From assembly GCF_017306585.1 (NCBI RefSeq), contig NZ_JAFKIC010000143.1, positions 1 through 41,291 of the forward strand: a stretch of 41,291 bases of DNA. Reading direction: 5' to 3'. A program made the translations under genes and the position numbers. This DNA comes from Mesorhizobium sp. (GTDB lineage: Bacteria; Pseudomonadota; Alphaproteobacteria; Rhizobiales; Rhizobiaceae). The notes under the pieces are model-generated. The model did no database searches and was not told the DNA's origin. It was given only the letters and a program-made list of their open reading frames with translations. This document shows positions 8,106 through 15,870 of this stretch, piece after piece. How positions within the stretch are numbered: the stretch's first letter is position 1; each line of letters starts with the position of its first letter.

Positions 8106-8653
8106 TTCAGCTCACCAACTCTGTCTCTCAATCTTTGCAGGGCAAGCCTGATCCGCGACTTGACCGTGCCCAGCGGGATGCCGAGGAGATTTGCGATTTC
8201 GGCGTGTGCAAGGCCATCGAAGAATGAGAGGCGAATGACGCGCAACTGCTCATCCGGCAACGCTATTATCGACGATCTGGCATAGGCCTCACGCTCGGCA
8301 ACGAGCAGCTGCCTCTCAGGCTCACAATCGTCTTGCTCGTCCAGCATGCCATCTATCTCGGCCCATGCAGTGGCGCGACCTTCGCGGCGAATCTCATCGA
8401 CGCTGATGTTACGGGCGATCGCATAAACCCAAGCCGAAACAGTCGCTCGCTCGGGATCATATTGTGCGGCCTTGCGCCAGAGTCTGATCAATGTTTCCTG
8501 CGCCAGATCTTCAGCACGATCACGAGTTGCACCACGCCGCATCATCATCGTCTTGATGCGTGGCGCATAATGATCAAACAGTTCCGCAAACGCCTCGCGA
8601 TCCTGGCTTGCCGCGACAAGGCTGATTAGCCGGGCTGGATCGAATTCCACCAT
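8102..8653 (-). CDS. ECF sigma factor (RpoE/ECF11-like) paired with ChrR
   Basis: This 183-residue extracytoplasmic-function sigma factor has region 2 at about 20-95, with RAEDLAQETLIRLWR and AWVYAIARN. Region 4 is near 125-180, with ALPDEQLRVIRL and the helix-turn-helix AEIANLLGIPLGTVKSRI. It directs RNA polymerase to photo-oxidative or envelope stress promoters in related bacteria, such as the Rhodobacter RpoE-ChrR pair. The stop overlaps the chrR start. A promoter TGATCC-N16-CGTAAC lies 60-95 nt upstream, which fits the autoregulation usual for this class. The ATG at 8653 follows a sparse ribosome site. The group assignment comes from the partner and promoter as well as the protein. Confidence 0.93.
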   Translation of the reverse strand: MVEFDPARLISLVAASQDREAFAELFDHYAPRIKTMMMRRGATRDRAEDLAQETLIRLWRKAAQYDPERATVSAWVYAIARNISVDEIRREGRATAWAEIDGMLDEQDDCEPERQLLVAEREAYARSSIIALPDEQLRVIRLSFFDGLAHAEIANLLGIPLGTVKSRIRLALQRLRDRVGELK

Positions 8654-8718
8654 CGTTCTGCTATACGCTCTATCCTGCTCCAGGCTGGCAAAGGCAGCGT
8701 TTTGAGTTTGTCGATTCC

Positions 8719-8746
8719 GTTACGCACCAGGCCGTCTTTTGGATCA
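8719..8746 (-). promoter_or_regulatory. Sigma-E (ECF11-type) autoregulatory promoter
   Basis: On the minus strand TGATCC (8741-8746), a 16-nt spacer and CGTAAC (8719-8724) match the -35/-10 pattern known for RpoE-ChrR class sigma factors. It points at the sigma-chrR operon, whose start is about 65 nt downstream. Confidence 0.75.
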
Positions 8747-8812
8747 CTGGTCTCATCCGCTTCTGACTTTCCGATCGCTCTTTATTCAGCGTATCCGTTT
8801 TTCGATGAGCTG

Positions 8813-8840
8813 TGATCCATTTCGACCCGCCAGCCGTAAC
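8813..8840 (+). promoter_or_regulatory. Second sigma-E promoter, divergent, driving 8977 and the second ECF sigma
   Basis: TGATCC (8813-8818), 16 nt, then CGTAAC (8835-8840) on the plus strand. Both hexamers and the spacing are identical to the divergent promoter at 8719-8746. The first downstream gene starts at 8977, leaving a leader of about 130 nt. Confidence 0.75.
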
Positions 8841-8976
8841 GCAACAGAAATGGTCAGAATCCTGTGCTCCGACGATAGTTCATCGTGAGGCGGGCATATC
8901 TGATGCGCAAGAGATGTAGTTCGACACCAGCTGGTGCGCGCTGATCCGGGAACGCAAACAGGACAGGGACCTGTAC

Positions 8977-9846
8977 ATGCCAAATATCGTGTTGATCGTC
9001 GGCAGCGCCCCGGACGCGGTTAGATGCAGGGATTGGTCTCGAACGGCGTTTTCGTCGATTGTCGTCATAAACAACGCCTGGCGCGTGCGGCCCGACTGGG
9101 ACTATCTGATCCACCCCGACGATTTTCCTGACGACCGCCTACCGAGCGACCAGCGTCCGCGAATAGCGTCGATCATCAAGTCGAATGCCTTCGTCCCTGC
9201 CCAGAACGCGTTCGGTGGGTTCGTCTATGCGGGTGGCACAATGGCCTTCGCCGCTGCCTACTGGGCTCTAAAGGCGCTCAAGCCCGATCTGATAGCGTTC
9301 CTGGGTTGCGATATGGTCTATCCCAAGAACGCGCCGACCCATTTCTATGGCGTTGGAACAGCCGACCCGCTGCGCGACGATGTGACATTGAGGGACTTGG
9401 AGGCGAAGTCTGGAAGGCTGTTCTCCAAAGCGTTGCGTTGCGGAACAGTCTGCCTCAATCTTTCAAATCTTCCTGAAAGTCGTCTGGCCATACCACGGGT
9501 CACCCTGGGGTTTATCGAGCGTCTTACTTCGGTTCGGATCAAAGCGCTTAGGGCGATGCTTGAATGCGCAATCGATCCGATTTCGATCGAGAAGGCCGCG
9601 ACACTCGAAGATGAGCTCGGCTATTTTGTCGACCATGGCAGGTACTGGGAACAGCTGTCGGACTTCGACGAGCGCGCGCTGGAGAAGATTGATCAGCGCT
9701 GGCGCTCCTCCGTGAAACAGCTCCCAGCATCGGTTGCTCCGAGCGATGGTTGCTGGGGGCGCAGCCGGGCGCGCAAGGGAGATATTGTTCAACCGAAGCG
9801 TTTGGCTGATCGCCATGCCCCATGCCATCCCGCCGAAGGCGCATAG
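8977..9846 (+). CDS. Unknown protein with Rossmann-like start and GCDMVYP motif
   Basis: This 289-residue protein is not one I can name. The N-terminus IVLIVGSAPDA looks like a nucleotide-binding strand-loop, followed by VVINNAW, an AGGTMAFAAAYWA helix near 90 and FLGCDMVYP near 110. This order (GSGPS-like start, NNA, GCD) recalls the DUF115/MAF and GT42 sialyltransferase-like folds, so a nucleotide-sugar or glycan role is possible but unproven. The C-terminal 30 residues look low in complexity and may be poorly conserved. The ATG is preceded by an AGGG about 10 nt away. It lies behind a sigma-E promoter and 47 nt before the second ECF sigma, so it probably belongs to the oxidative or envelope stress response. 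Confidence 0.7.
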   Translation: MPNIVLIVGSAPDAVRCRDWSRTAFSSIVVINNAWRVRPDWDYLIHPDDFPDDRLPSDQRPRIASIIKSNAFVPAQNAFGGFVYAGGTMAFAAAYWALKALKPDLIAFLGCDMVYPKNAPTHFYGVGTADPLRDDVTLRDLEAKSGRLFSKALRCGTVCLNLSNLPESRLAIPRVTLGFIERLTSVRIKALRAMLECAIDPISIEKAATLEDELGYFVDHGRYWEQLSDFDERALEKIDQRWRSSVKQLPASVAPSDGCWGRSRARKGDIVQPKRLADRHAPCHPAEGA

Positions 9847-9893
9847 ATCCAATTGGTTGAAGGACAGGGTCCGCTCTGGAACAGGGGTACGTG

Positions 9894-10436
9894 ATGCTGA
9901 CTCGAAACGACATAACAAATCTCATATTGCAAACAGGCGTGCGCGATCGAGCCGCATTCGACCTTCTCTACAAGCATACATGCGCGAAACTCTTCGGTGT
10001 ATGCCTGCGAATCTTAGGTGACAGAGGGGAAGCCGAGGAGGCCTTACAGGAAGTTTACGCAAAGATATGGACCAAGGCTGATCGATATGCGGTCTCAGGA
10101 CTCAGCCCGATCTCCTGGCTTGTGGCGGTTGCTCGCAATCATTCGATCGACATTATAAGAGCGCGCCGCCCTGCTGCTTTCGACCTTTCGGCAGCGGGTG
10201 ATATTGCCGACACGACGCCATGGGCCGAGGAATTGCTGATTGAACGCGACCAGACCGCCCTTCTCGAGCGATGCATCGACAATCTGAGCGAAGAAAAGGC
10301 CGCAGCCATAAGGGGCGCATATCAGCAGGGTATGTCATACGCTGAGCTTGCAAAGCGTCACAACGTGCCGCTCAACACAATGCGAACCTGGCTTCGGCGC
10401 AGCCTGATCAAACTTCGAGAGAGCTTTCCCGAATGA
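9894..10436 (+). CDS. Second ECF sigma factor, no adjacent anti-sigma gene
   Basis: This sigma-70 family ECF protein has about 180 residues. Region 2 includes GEAEEALQEVYAKIW and SWLVAVARNHSIDIIRARR. Region 4 includes AIRGAYQQGMSYAELAKRHNVPLNTMRTWLRRSLIKLRE. It resembles the SigK/RpoE-like group normally followed by an RskA/anti-sigma-K gene, but what follows here is minus-strand DNA carrying usg. The start ATG 9894 has AGGGG at 9883-9887, a better spacing than the GTG at 9891. It lies 47 nt behind the 8977 gene and so behind the sigma-E promoter at 8813-8840, which suggests control by the ChrR-regulated sigma. Confidence 0.9.
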   Translation: MLTRNDITNLILQTGVRDRAAFDLLYKHTCAKLFGVCLRILGDRGEAEEALQEVYAKIWTKADRYAVSGLSPISWLVAVARNHSIDIIRARRPAAFDLSAAGDIADTTPWAEELLIERDQTALLERCIDNLSEEKAAAIRGAYQQGMSYAELAKRHNVPLNTMRTWLRRSLIKLRESFPE

Positions 10437-10485
10437 CGTTAGATGACGTGTATCATTCAAGCGTCGAAATCAGCAGCTATATCGC

Positions 10486-10761
10486 CTAGCGTTCCTGCTC
10501 TCTAAACGCATAATTGCGGAGCAAACGAGCCTTTGTTTTCTGAGCCAAACCGAGACATCTTGGAAACCGCCACGTCGTCCCGGCATCTGCGATTAGCACC
10601 GGCTTATTCTTGCGTCCTCCATTGAGCAACGTAGATACGAAGAGGGCCAAGGCATCGGCGCTCCTTGGCTTTGCCAGTCTCCCCGGCACAGCGAAATCGG
10701 TCCGGGAATTCGGGACCAGAACGTCAAGGCCCGGCCCGTCACCAGCTTCAATGAATCGCAA
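10486..10761 (-). CDS. Possible small protein downstream of usg
   Basis: A 91-codon frame overlaps the end of usg by 14 nt. The codon choice is moderately coding-like, with a stretch SADALALFVSTLLNGGRK that could form a helix. I recognise no family and see no strong ribosome site. It may be a real small gene coupled to usg or a chance open frame. Confidence 0.3.
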   Translation of the reverse strand: MRFIEAGDGPGLDVLVPNSRTDFAVPGRLAKPRSADALALFVSTLLNGGRKNKPVLIADAGTTWRFPRCLGLAQKTKARLLRNYAFREQER

Positions 10762-11017
10762 TAATGCCCTCGACGGCCCGCCATTCCGACGGCCTGATGA
10801 GCCGATGGTGAGCGACGCGGACAGAATGCAAGGCGCCCTCCAACTCCCGCTGCCAATAGCCCAGGAACCCCTTCAGTTCGGGAAAGTCCGGCGCGAGGTC
10901 GTAATCCTGCCAGACATAGAGTTGCAGTAGGCTCGGGTGGTCGGGGAGATGATAGTGGATTTCAGCGGTCGTCAGGCCGTAGCCAACCATCTGCAGGCGA
11001 AATTCCCTGCTTACCAT
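10748..11017 (-). CDS. usg: Usg family protein
   Basis: This 89-residue protein begins MVSREFRLQMVGYGLTT, and later YHLPDHPSLLQLYVWQDYDLAPDFPELKGFLGYWQRELEG and RVAHHRLIRPSEWR are characteristic of the alphaproteobacterial Usg family. The family takes its name from a gene upstream of others in enteric operons; its biochemical role is not settled. The start at 11017 is fixed by AGGAG 8 nt upstream; the open frame continues to 11044 but without a better start. It is a conserved single-copy type gene and a useful lineage marker. Confidence 0.88.
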   Translation of the reverse strand: MVSREFRLQMVGYGLTTAEIHYHLPDHPSLLQLYVWQDYDLAPDFPELKGFLGYWQRELEGALHSVRVAHHRLIRPSEWRAVEGIIAIH

Positions 11018-11040
11018 ATGCCTTTCTCCTCTTGGCGTGA

Positions 11041-11265
11041 TCATGTGTCCAGCTGGTCAATCAGGTACCGGCCGCCGTCAGCCGACCTTGGCGTGGCTGC
11101 GGTATCAAGCTCACACAAAGCGTCCATGAACTGGTCGAAGCATACCGTCTTAGCGCGTGGCGGATGGCTCAAGGGAGGCATGGATTCGAGAGTAAGGGTC
11201 TCAGAAGTCCAAGACGACAAGATTGAACACTTTTCCTGAAGGTCGAGCGCGTCATCCGCAATCAC
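11041..11265 (-). CDS. Possible small hypothetical protein upstream of usg
   Basis: A 74-codon frame starting at GTG 11265 and ending 23 nt before usg. It contains TVCFDQFMDALCELDTA, which reads like an amphipathic helix, but no known motif. The ribosome site is weak. It could be a short leader gene of the usg transcript or a spurious frame. Confidence 0.3.
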   Translation of the reverse strand: MIADDALDLQEKCSILSSWTSETLTLESMPPLSHPPRAKTVCFDQFMDALCELDTAATPRSADGGRYLIDQLDT

Positions 11266-11530
11266 GTCCTCGGGACGTTTTAAGAAATGGCCTGGCGTAA
11301 GCAGCCGATCCGGTGCCGGGTCGGATATATGGGGAGCGAGGAAAGGGATGATCGGCGAGAGCGTCTGTCTGTCTGTCCATGGTTGTCCTCGGTCCCATAA
11401 GCTCGTTTGTCGGGATCCGGTTTGGTCCGCGCCGGCGGCGCGCCGGCGCGCATAATTTTGTTCCTATCGGCTTCGAAATCAAGTCACGAAATCGCCTCCC
11501 CGCCCCGATTAATCGTATGTTTTCATGTTG
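11266..11530. other. Region between usg and groES
   Basis: No credible gene. A strong GC-rich hairpin (gcgccggc/gccggcgc, 11429-11449) is followed by a short T-containing stretch on the plus strand. A short GTCT repeat lies near 11365. The groESL promoter should lie just upstream of or overlapping the CIRCE element at 11531. Confidence 0.4.
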
Positions 11531-11557
11531 CTAGCAGTTGCCATGGGCGAGTGCTAA
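11531..11557 (+). promoter_or_regulatory. CIRCE operator for HrcA, degenerate left arm
   Basis: ctagcagtt, 9 nt, gagtgctaa. The right arm is the exact CIRCE consensus and the left arm matches TTAGCACTC at 6 of 9 positions. It lies 150 nt upstream of groES, so HrcA repression relieved by heat or chaperone demand is expected. Confidence 0.8.
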
Positions 11558-11706
11558 AAATTTTTCGGCAATCTCTTGAAAGTTGAAATTCGCGAAATTA
11601 GCTCGACATGTGCGCGGCGCCGAAAGGGTCGCGCGAGCCCCGCCCCGGTCCATCCGGTCCGGAGCGGAGGAACCTCAAAAATCTGTTTGTCCTGAAGGAG
11701 AACGAT

Positions 11707-12021
11707 ATGACGTTCCGTCCATTGCATGACCGTATCCTGGTCCGCCGCATCGAAGCCGAGGAGAAGACCGCCGGCGGCATCATCATTCCCGACACCGCCA
11801 AGGAAAAGCCGCAGGAAGGCGAAGTCATCGCCATAGGCACCGGCGCCCGCGATGAGAGCGGCAAGCTCGTGCCGCTCGACGTGAAGGTCGGCGACCGCAT
11901 CCTGTTCGGCAAGTGGTCCGGCACCGAGATCAAGCTCAACGGCGAGGACCTGCTCATCATGAAGGAAAGCGACGTGATGGGTGTGATCGAGAATGCCGCG
12001 GCACTGAAGAAAGCCGCCTGA
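11707..12021 (+). CDS. groES: Co-chaperonin GroES
   Basis: This 104-residue cytoplasmic cap of the GroEL chamber is complete. It begins [14 protein letters not shown], has the mobile loop [17 protein letters not shown] and ends with the SDVMGVIE segment. An AAGGAG ribosome site sits 7 nt before ATG 11707. It is the first gene of the groESL operon behind the CIRCE site, with groEL 56 nt downstream. Rhizobia often carry several groESL copies with different regulation, and this one belongs to the HrcA/CIRCE type. Confidence 0.98.
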   Translation: MTFRPLHDRILVRRIEAEEKTAGGIIIPDTAKEKPQEGEVIAIGTGARDESGKLVPLDVKVGDRILFGKWSGTEIKLNGEDLLIMKESDVMGVIENAAALKKAA

Positions 12022-12032
12022 CCGGGGCTTAG

Positions 12033-13706
<1,674 letters not shown>

Positions 13707-13720
13707 GACGTCGACGGACT

Positions 13721-13747
13721 GCCCGCTCCCCGGCCCGGGGGGCGGGC
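13721..13747 (+). terminator. Terminator-like hairpin after groEL
   Basis: An 11-bp stem (gcccgctcccc/ggggggcgggc, one T-G pair) with a 5-nt loop starts 14 nt after the groEL stop. It is followed by gcttta, so the T tract is weak; it may attenuate rather than end transcription. Confidence 0.6.
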
Positions 13748-13779
13748 GCTTTACGACCTACGAAAGGTAGCAGAAGTCT

Positions 13780-13998
13780 ATGGACACGATGAGCGGATCA
13801 GTTCCGGCACCGACGCATACGGCAAGCGAGTTCCTCGCTTACGAGACCGACTGTCGCAACGCTTTGAAACCGCTGCTGACAGGCTTAATAGACGCCGCCG
13901 AAGCCGCCGGATGGAACCGGCGGACCGTCGCCTCGACGTTGATGTTCCTCGCCGCGCAGCATGTCTCGACATCAGCCGAAAATTCCAGAGCCGGTTGA
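13780..13998 (+). CDS. Small hypothetical protein downstream of groEL
   Basis: This 72-residue protein contains SEFLAYETDCRNALKPLLTGLIDAAEAAGWNRRTVASTLMFLAAQHVST, a credible helical protein of about 7-8 kDa. I know no family name for it, but its position directly behind groEL, on the same strand and before two DUF982 genes, argues that it is real. The ribosome site is weak (AAGG about 14 nt before the ATG). It is probably soluble and cytoplasmic. The role is unknown. Confidence 0.65.
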   Translation: MDTMSGSVPAPTHTASEFLAYETDCRNALKPLLTGLIDAAEAAGWNRRTVASTLMFLAAQHVSTSAENSRAG

Positions 13999-14143
13999 CT
14001 CTAAACATCGCGATTGGCGATAGGCACCACTTTCCGGAAGTCTTGACGCCGAAAATTGGTGTTCACATATATTTGCGCAGGTCGCTCCCTTTGGAGCGGC
14101 CATCTCACAACCACCTGGAATCGTTCAAAGAATGGAGGTTTAG

Positions 14144-14449
14144 ATGAACGATCGGAAATTCGACAACCCTGTATTCGTAAGAGCCGAAGAGGGCCTCGTT
14201 GAAGAAATTGCATGTCTTGAGGACGCCTTCGACTTTCTCGACAAATGGCCTCGGCACAGGCGCGGTGTGATTTATGAGACTGCTAAGCGCGCATGCCGGC
14301 GGGCTTTTGACCGCCAGCTTCCCTTGACGGTTGCGCGCGATGCATTCGCCGGGTTTGCCCGTTCCGCAAAAATCCTCGAGGAAGTCTCCACGACCCTGCC
14401 CTGGATGGTCGGCGTCAAGTCAGACCAGACCGGTGGAGTGGCGGCCTGA
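14144..14449 (+). CDS. DUF982 protein, first copy
   Basis: This 101-residue protein has the DUF982 pattern: an FDFLDKWPRHRRGVIYETAKRACRRAF helix pair, then DAFAGFARSAKIL. The family consists of small helical proteins nearly confined to Rhizobiales, with no known activity. GGAGG sits 6 nt before the ATG, so translation should be strong. A second DUF982 gene follows 22 nt after its stop, forming a tandem pair in one transcript. Confidence 0.82.
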   Translation: MNDRKFDNPVFVRAEEGLVEEIACLEDAFDFLDKWPRHRRGVIYETAKRACRRAFDRQLPLTVARDAFAGFARSAKILEEVSTTLPWMVGVKSDQTGGVAA

Positions 14450-14471
14450 CCGCTAAAGGAGGAGGAACCCG

Positions 14472-14756
14472 ATGCTTTCTCAACCTTTCGAAAAACCTAT
14501 CCGCGTGTGGGTTGGACTTGGCTTCCCTCGCCAATTGAACTCGGTCGTCGATGCCTACCAGTTCGTCACGGAATGGTGCGGAAACAGCCCGGAGCAGAAG
14601 GCGGCAATCCGCGCCTGTAAAGCTGCATTGGCTGGCGAGATAGACGCCGAGACTGCGCGAGGCATTTTCGTTCAGTTCGCCAAGAGGAAGGACATTCTGG
14701 TCGAAGACGGAATGATGCCTTCGGTGACGATTGCCGGCCGACCGTCGCATCTTTAG
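14472..14756 (+). CDS. DUF982 protein, second copy
   Basis: This 94-residue paralogue of the preceding gene has WVGLGFPRQLNSVVDAYQFVTEWCGNSPEQKAAIRACKAALAGEIDAETARGIFVQFAKRKDILVE. This matches the DUF982 layout of a short strand region, the ...A..AC.AAL helix and the FV.FA...DIL ending. A very strong GGAGGAGG ribosome site precedes ATG 14472. The two copies have clearly diverged, so the duplication is old. The function is unknown. Confidence 0.82.
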   Translation: MLSQPFEKPIRVWVGLGFPRQLNSVVDAYQFVTEWCGNSPEQKAAIRACKAALAGEIDAETARGIFVQFAKRKDILVEDGMMPSVTIAGRPSHL

Positions 14757-14779
14757 GTTAGTGCCGGGATCCGAAGGGC

Positions 14780-14800
14780 GGCGGCAGTCGGGCTGCCGCC
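14780..14800 (+). terminator. Hairpin after the DUF982 pair
   Basis: An 8-bp GC stem (ggcggcag/ctgccgcc) with loop tcggg sits 24 nt after the second DUF982 stop. It has no T tract and is followed by ccaaccgcg. Confidence 0.45.
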
Positions 14801-14897
14801 CCAACCGCGCGACGCGATGGGTGTGTTTCCAGGCGCCGGTGGTCTTGCAGAGCTTCGCCTCGAGAAGAAGCGGGATGTGAAGCACCGGAAACCCGTT

Positions 14898-14963
14898 GGG
14901 TTGTATCACAGTCACAACCGTTCGGCCGGGTGGAGGCCTACTCCGGCCGACGAGATACAACCC
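14898..14963. repeat. Nested inverted repeat
   Basis: Outer arms gggttgtatc (14898-14907) and gatacaaccc (14954-14963) pair perfectly over 10 bp. Inside, cggccgg (14923-14929) and ccggccg (14943-14949) form a second 7-bp stem. It lies in a 275-bp stretch without a credible gene. Confidence 0.55.
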
Positions 14964-15032
14964 ACCTCGGTTCTCGCCGCTGCTCCCGCATCCTACGCTT
15001 GGCAGGCCAGCTGCTGCCAGTTTCAGTTTCAT

Positions 15033-15057
15033 GGAACCATCCTCAGGACCGCTCGTT
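15033..15057 (+). promoter_or_regulatory. EcfG general-stress promoter
   Basis: GGAAC (15033-15037), 16 nt, CGTT (15054-15057): an exact match to the EcfG consensus. It points at the 15182 small ORF and the GFA gene, leaving a leader of about 118 nt. Confidence 0.7.
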
Positions 15058-15181
15058 GGCGAGCAATATGATGGTGGCTTGACCAGATCAGGAGGGAGTT
15101 CCCTGTCGGTGCCGGTCAAACAGGCACATACCCGCCCTGCCGCCGAAAACGCGCCTTTCAAACGTAGCCCGGAGAATAGCG

Positions 15182-15337
15182 ATGCCGCCCAAACCTGAGC
15201 CAAACGAAGAACCGCCAGCAGATGCACCAACCTGGACACCAGACGTAAGAGAGCCTGATCCCGACCTACTGCCGGACGAAATGCCAGTTCCCAATCCCGA
15301 CGAAAACCGTAGTCCGCCAAAGCGAGCCCTGACATGA
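15182..15337 (+). CDS. Small proline/aspartate-rich protein coupled to the GFA gene
   Basis: A 51-residue product (MPPKPEPNEEPPADAP, then ending PPKRALT) is rich in Pro, Asp and Glu and is probably disordered. CGGAG sits 9 nt before the ATG. Its TGA overlaps the ATG of the following GFA-family gene by 4 nt (15334-15337), so the two are translationally coupled. Both lie behind an exact EcfG promoter. I believe similar short ORFs occur in rhizobia but cannot name the family. It may act mainly as a leader that couples translation. Confidence 0.6.
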   Translation: MPPKPEPNEEPPADAPTWTPDVREPDPDLLPDEMPVPNPDENRSPPKRALT

Positions 15338-15759
15338 GCGACGACAATATCCGCCATGGCGGGTGCCTCTGCGGCGCCGTTCGCTTCTCGGTCAAGGGCG
15401 TTCCGCTCCGCGCTGGCATCTGCCATTGTCAGGATTGTCGCCGCGCCAGCGGAAGCGCGTTCAACTTTTTTGGTATCTGGGAGCGAGCTGATTTCAAGGC
15501 CGCGGGGAATCTTCGGGAGTTCCGTGGTCGAAGCTTTTGCCCCGACTGCGGCTCACGCATCGCCTCCTTGCAGGATGATGAGGTGGAGATCATGTTGGGT
15601 TCCCTGGATTTCGCCCCAACCGACATCATTCCAGCCTATGAGCTCTGGATTTGTCGGCGCGAGCCCTGGCTGATGGATTTGCAGTGGGCGCAGCAATTCC
15701 AGTACGATCGCACTCCTGTAACGGCCGTTTCGATCGAAGGTCCCGACATAGCCAATTGA
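15334..15759 (+). CDS. GFA/CENP-V family zinc protein
   Basis: This 141-residue protein has the GFA fold named after glutathione-dependent formaldehyde-activating enzyme. Zinc-binding cysteines are visible in GGCLCGAVRF, ICHCQDCRRASG and FCPDCGSRI, which is the full C-x-C, C-x-C-x2-C and C-x2-C set. Most family members have no proven enzyme activity; some bind glutathione adducts. Its ATG overlaps the stop of the small ORF before it. Control by the general stress response is expected from the promoter at 15033. Confidence 0.9.
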   Translation: MSDDNIRHGGCLCGAVRFSVKGVPLRAGICHCQDCRRASGSAFNFFGIWERADFKAAGNLREFRGRSFCPDCGSRIASLQDDEVEIMLGSLDFAPTDIIPAYELWICRREPWLMDLQWAQQFQYDRTPVTAVSIEGPDIAN

Positions 15760-15870
15760 GCCGCACCAGACTTATGGCGCCGACGAGCACGATGGAAACT
15801 GCTCGTTCCCAAAGCCTACGGCAAGGAGCATGTCCTTCCGGTTCAGCTCTAGAACATAGGCATGCTTCTG

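Noticed and set aside
11252-11482. 76-codon minus-strand frame upstream of groES
   Set aside because: Arg/Pro-rich translation through a GC hairpin, no ribosome site and no family.
13915-13943. GGAAC-CGTT pair inside the small ORF after groEL
   Set aside because: The spacing is 19 nt and it lies within a coding region, so I do not treat it as an EcfG promoter.
14415-15419. 334-codon minus-strand open frame
   Set aside because: It covers the DUF982 gene, the EcfG promoter and the small proline-rich ORF on the opposite strand. Its composition is Arg/Pro/Ser-rich and shows no domain; the plus-strand genes have ribosome sites and family signatures.
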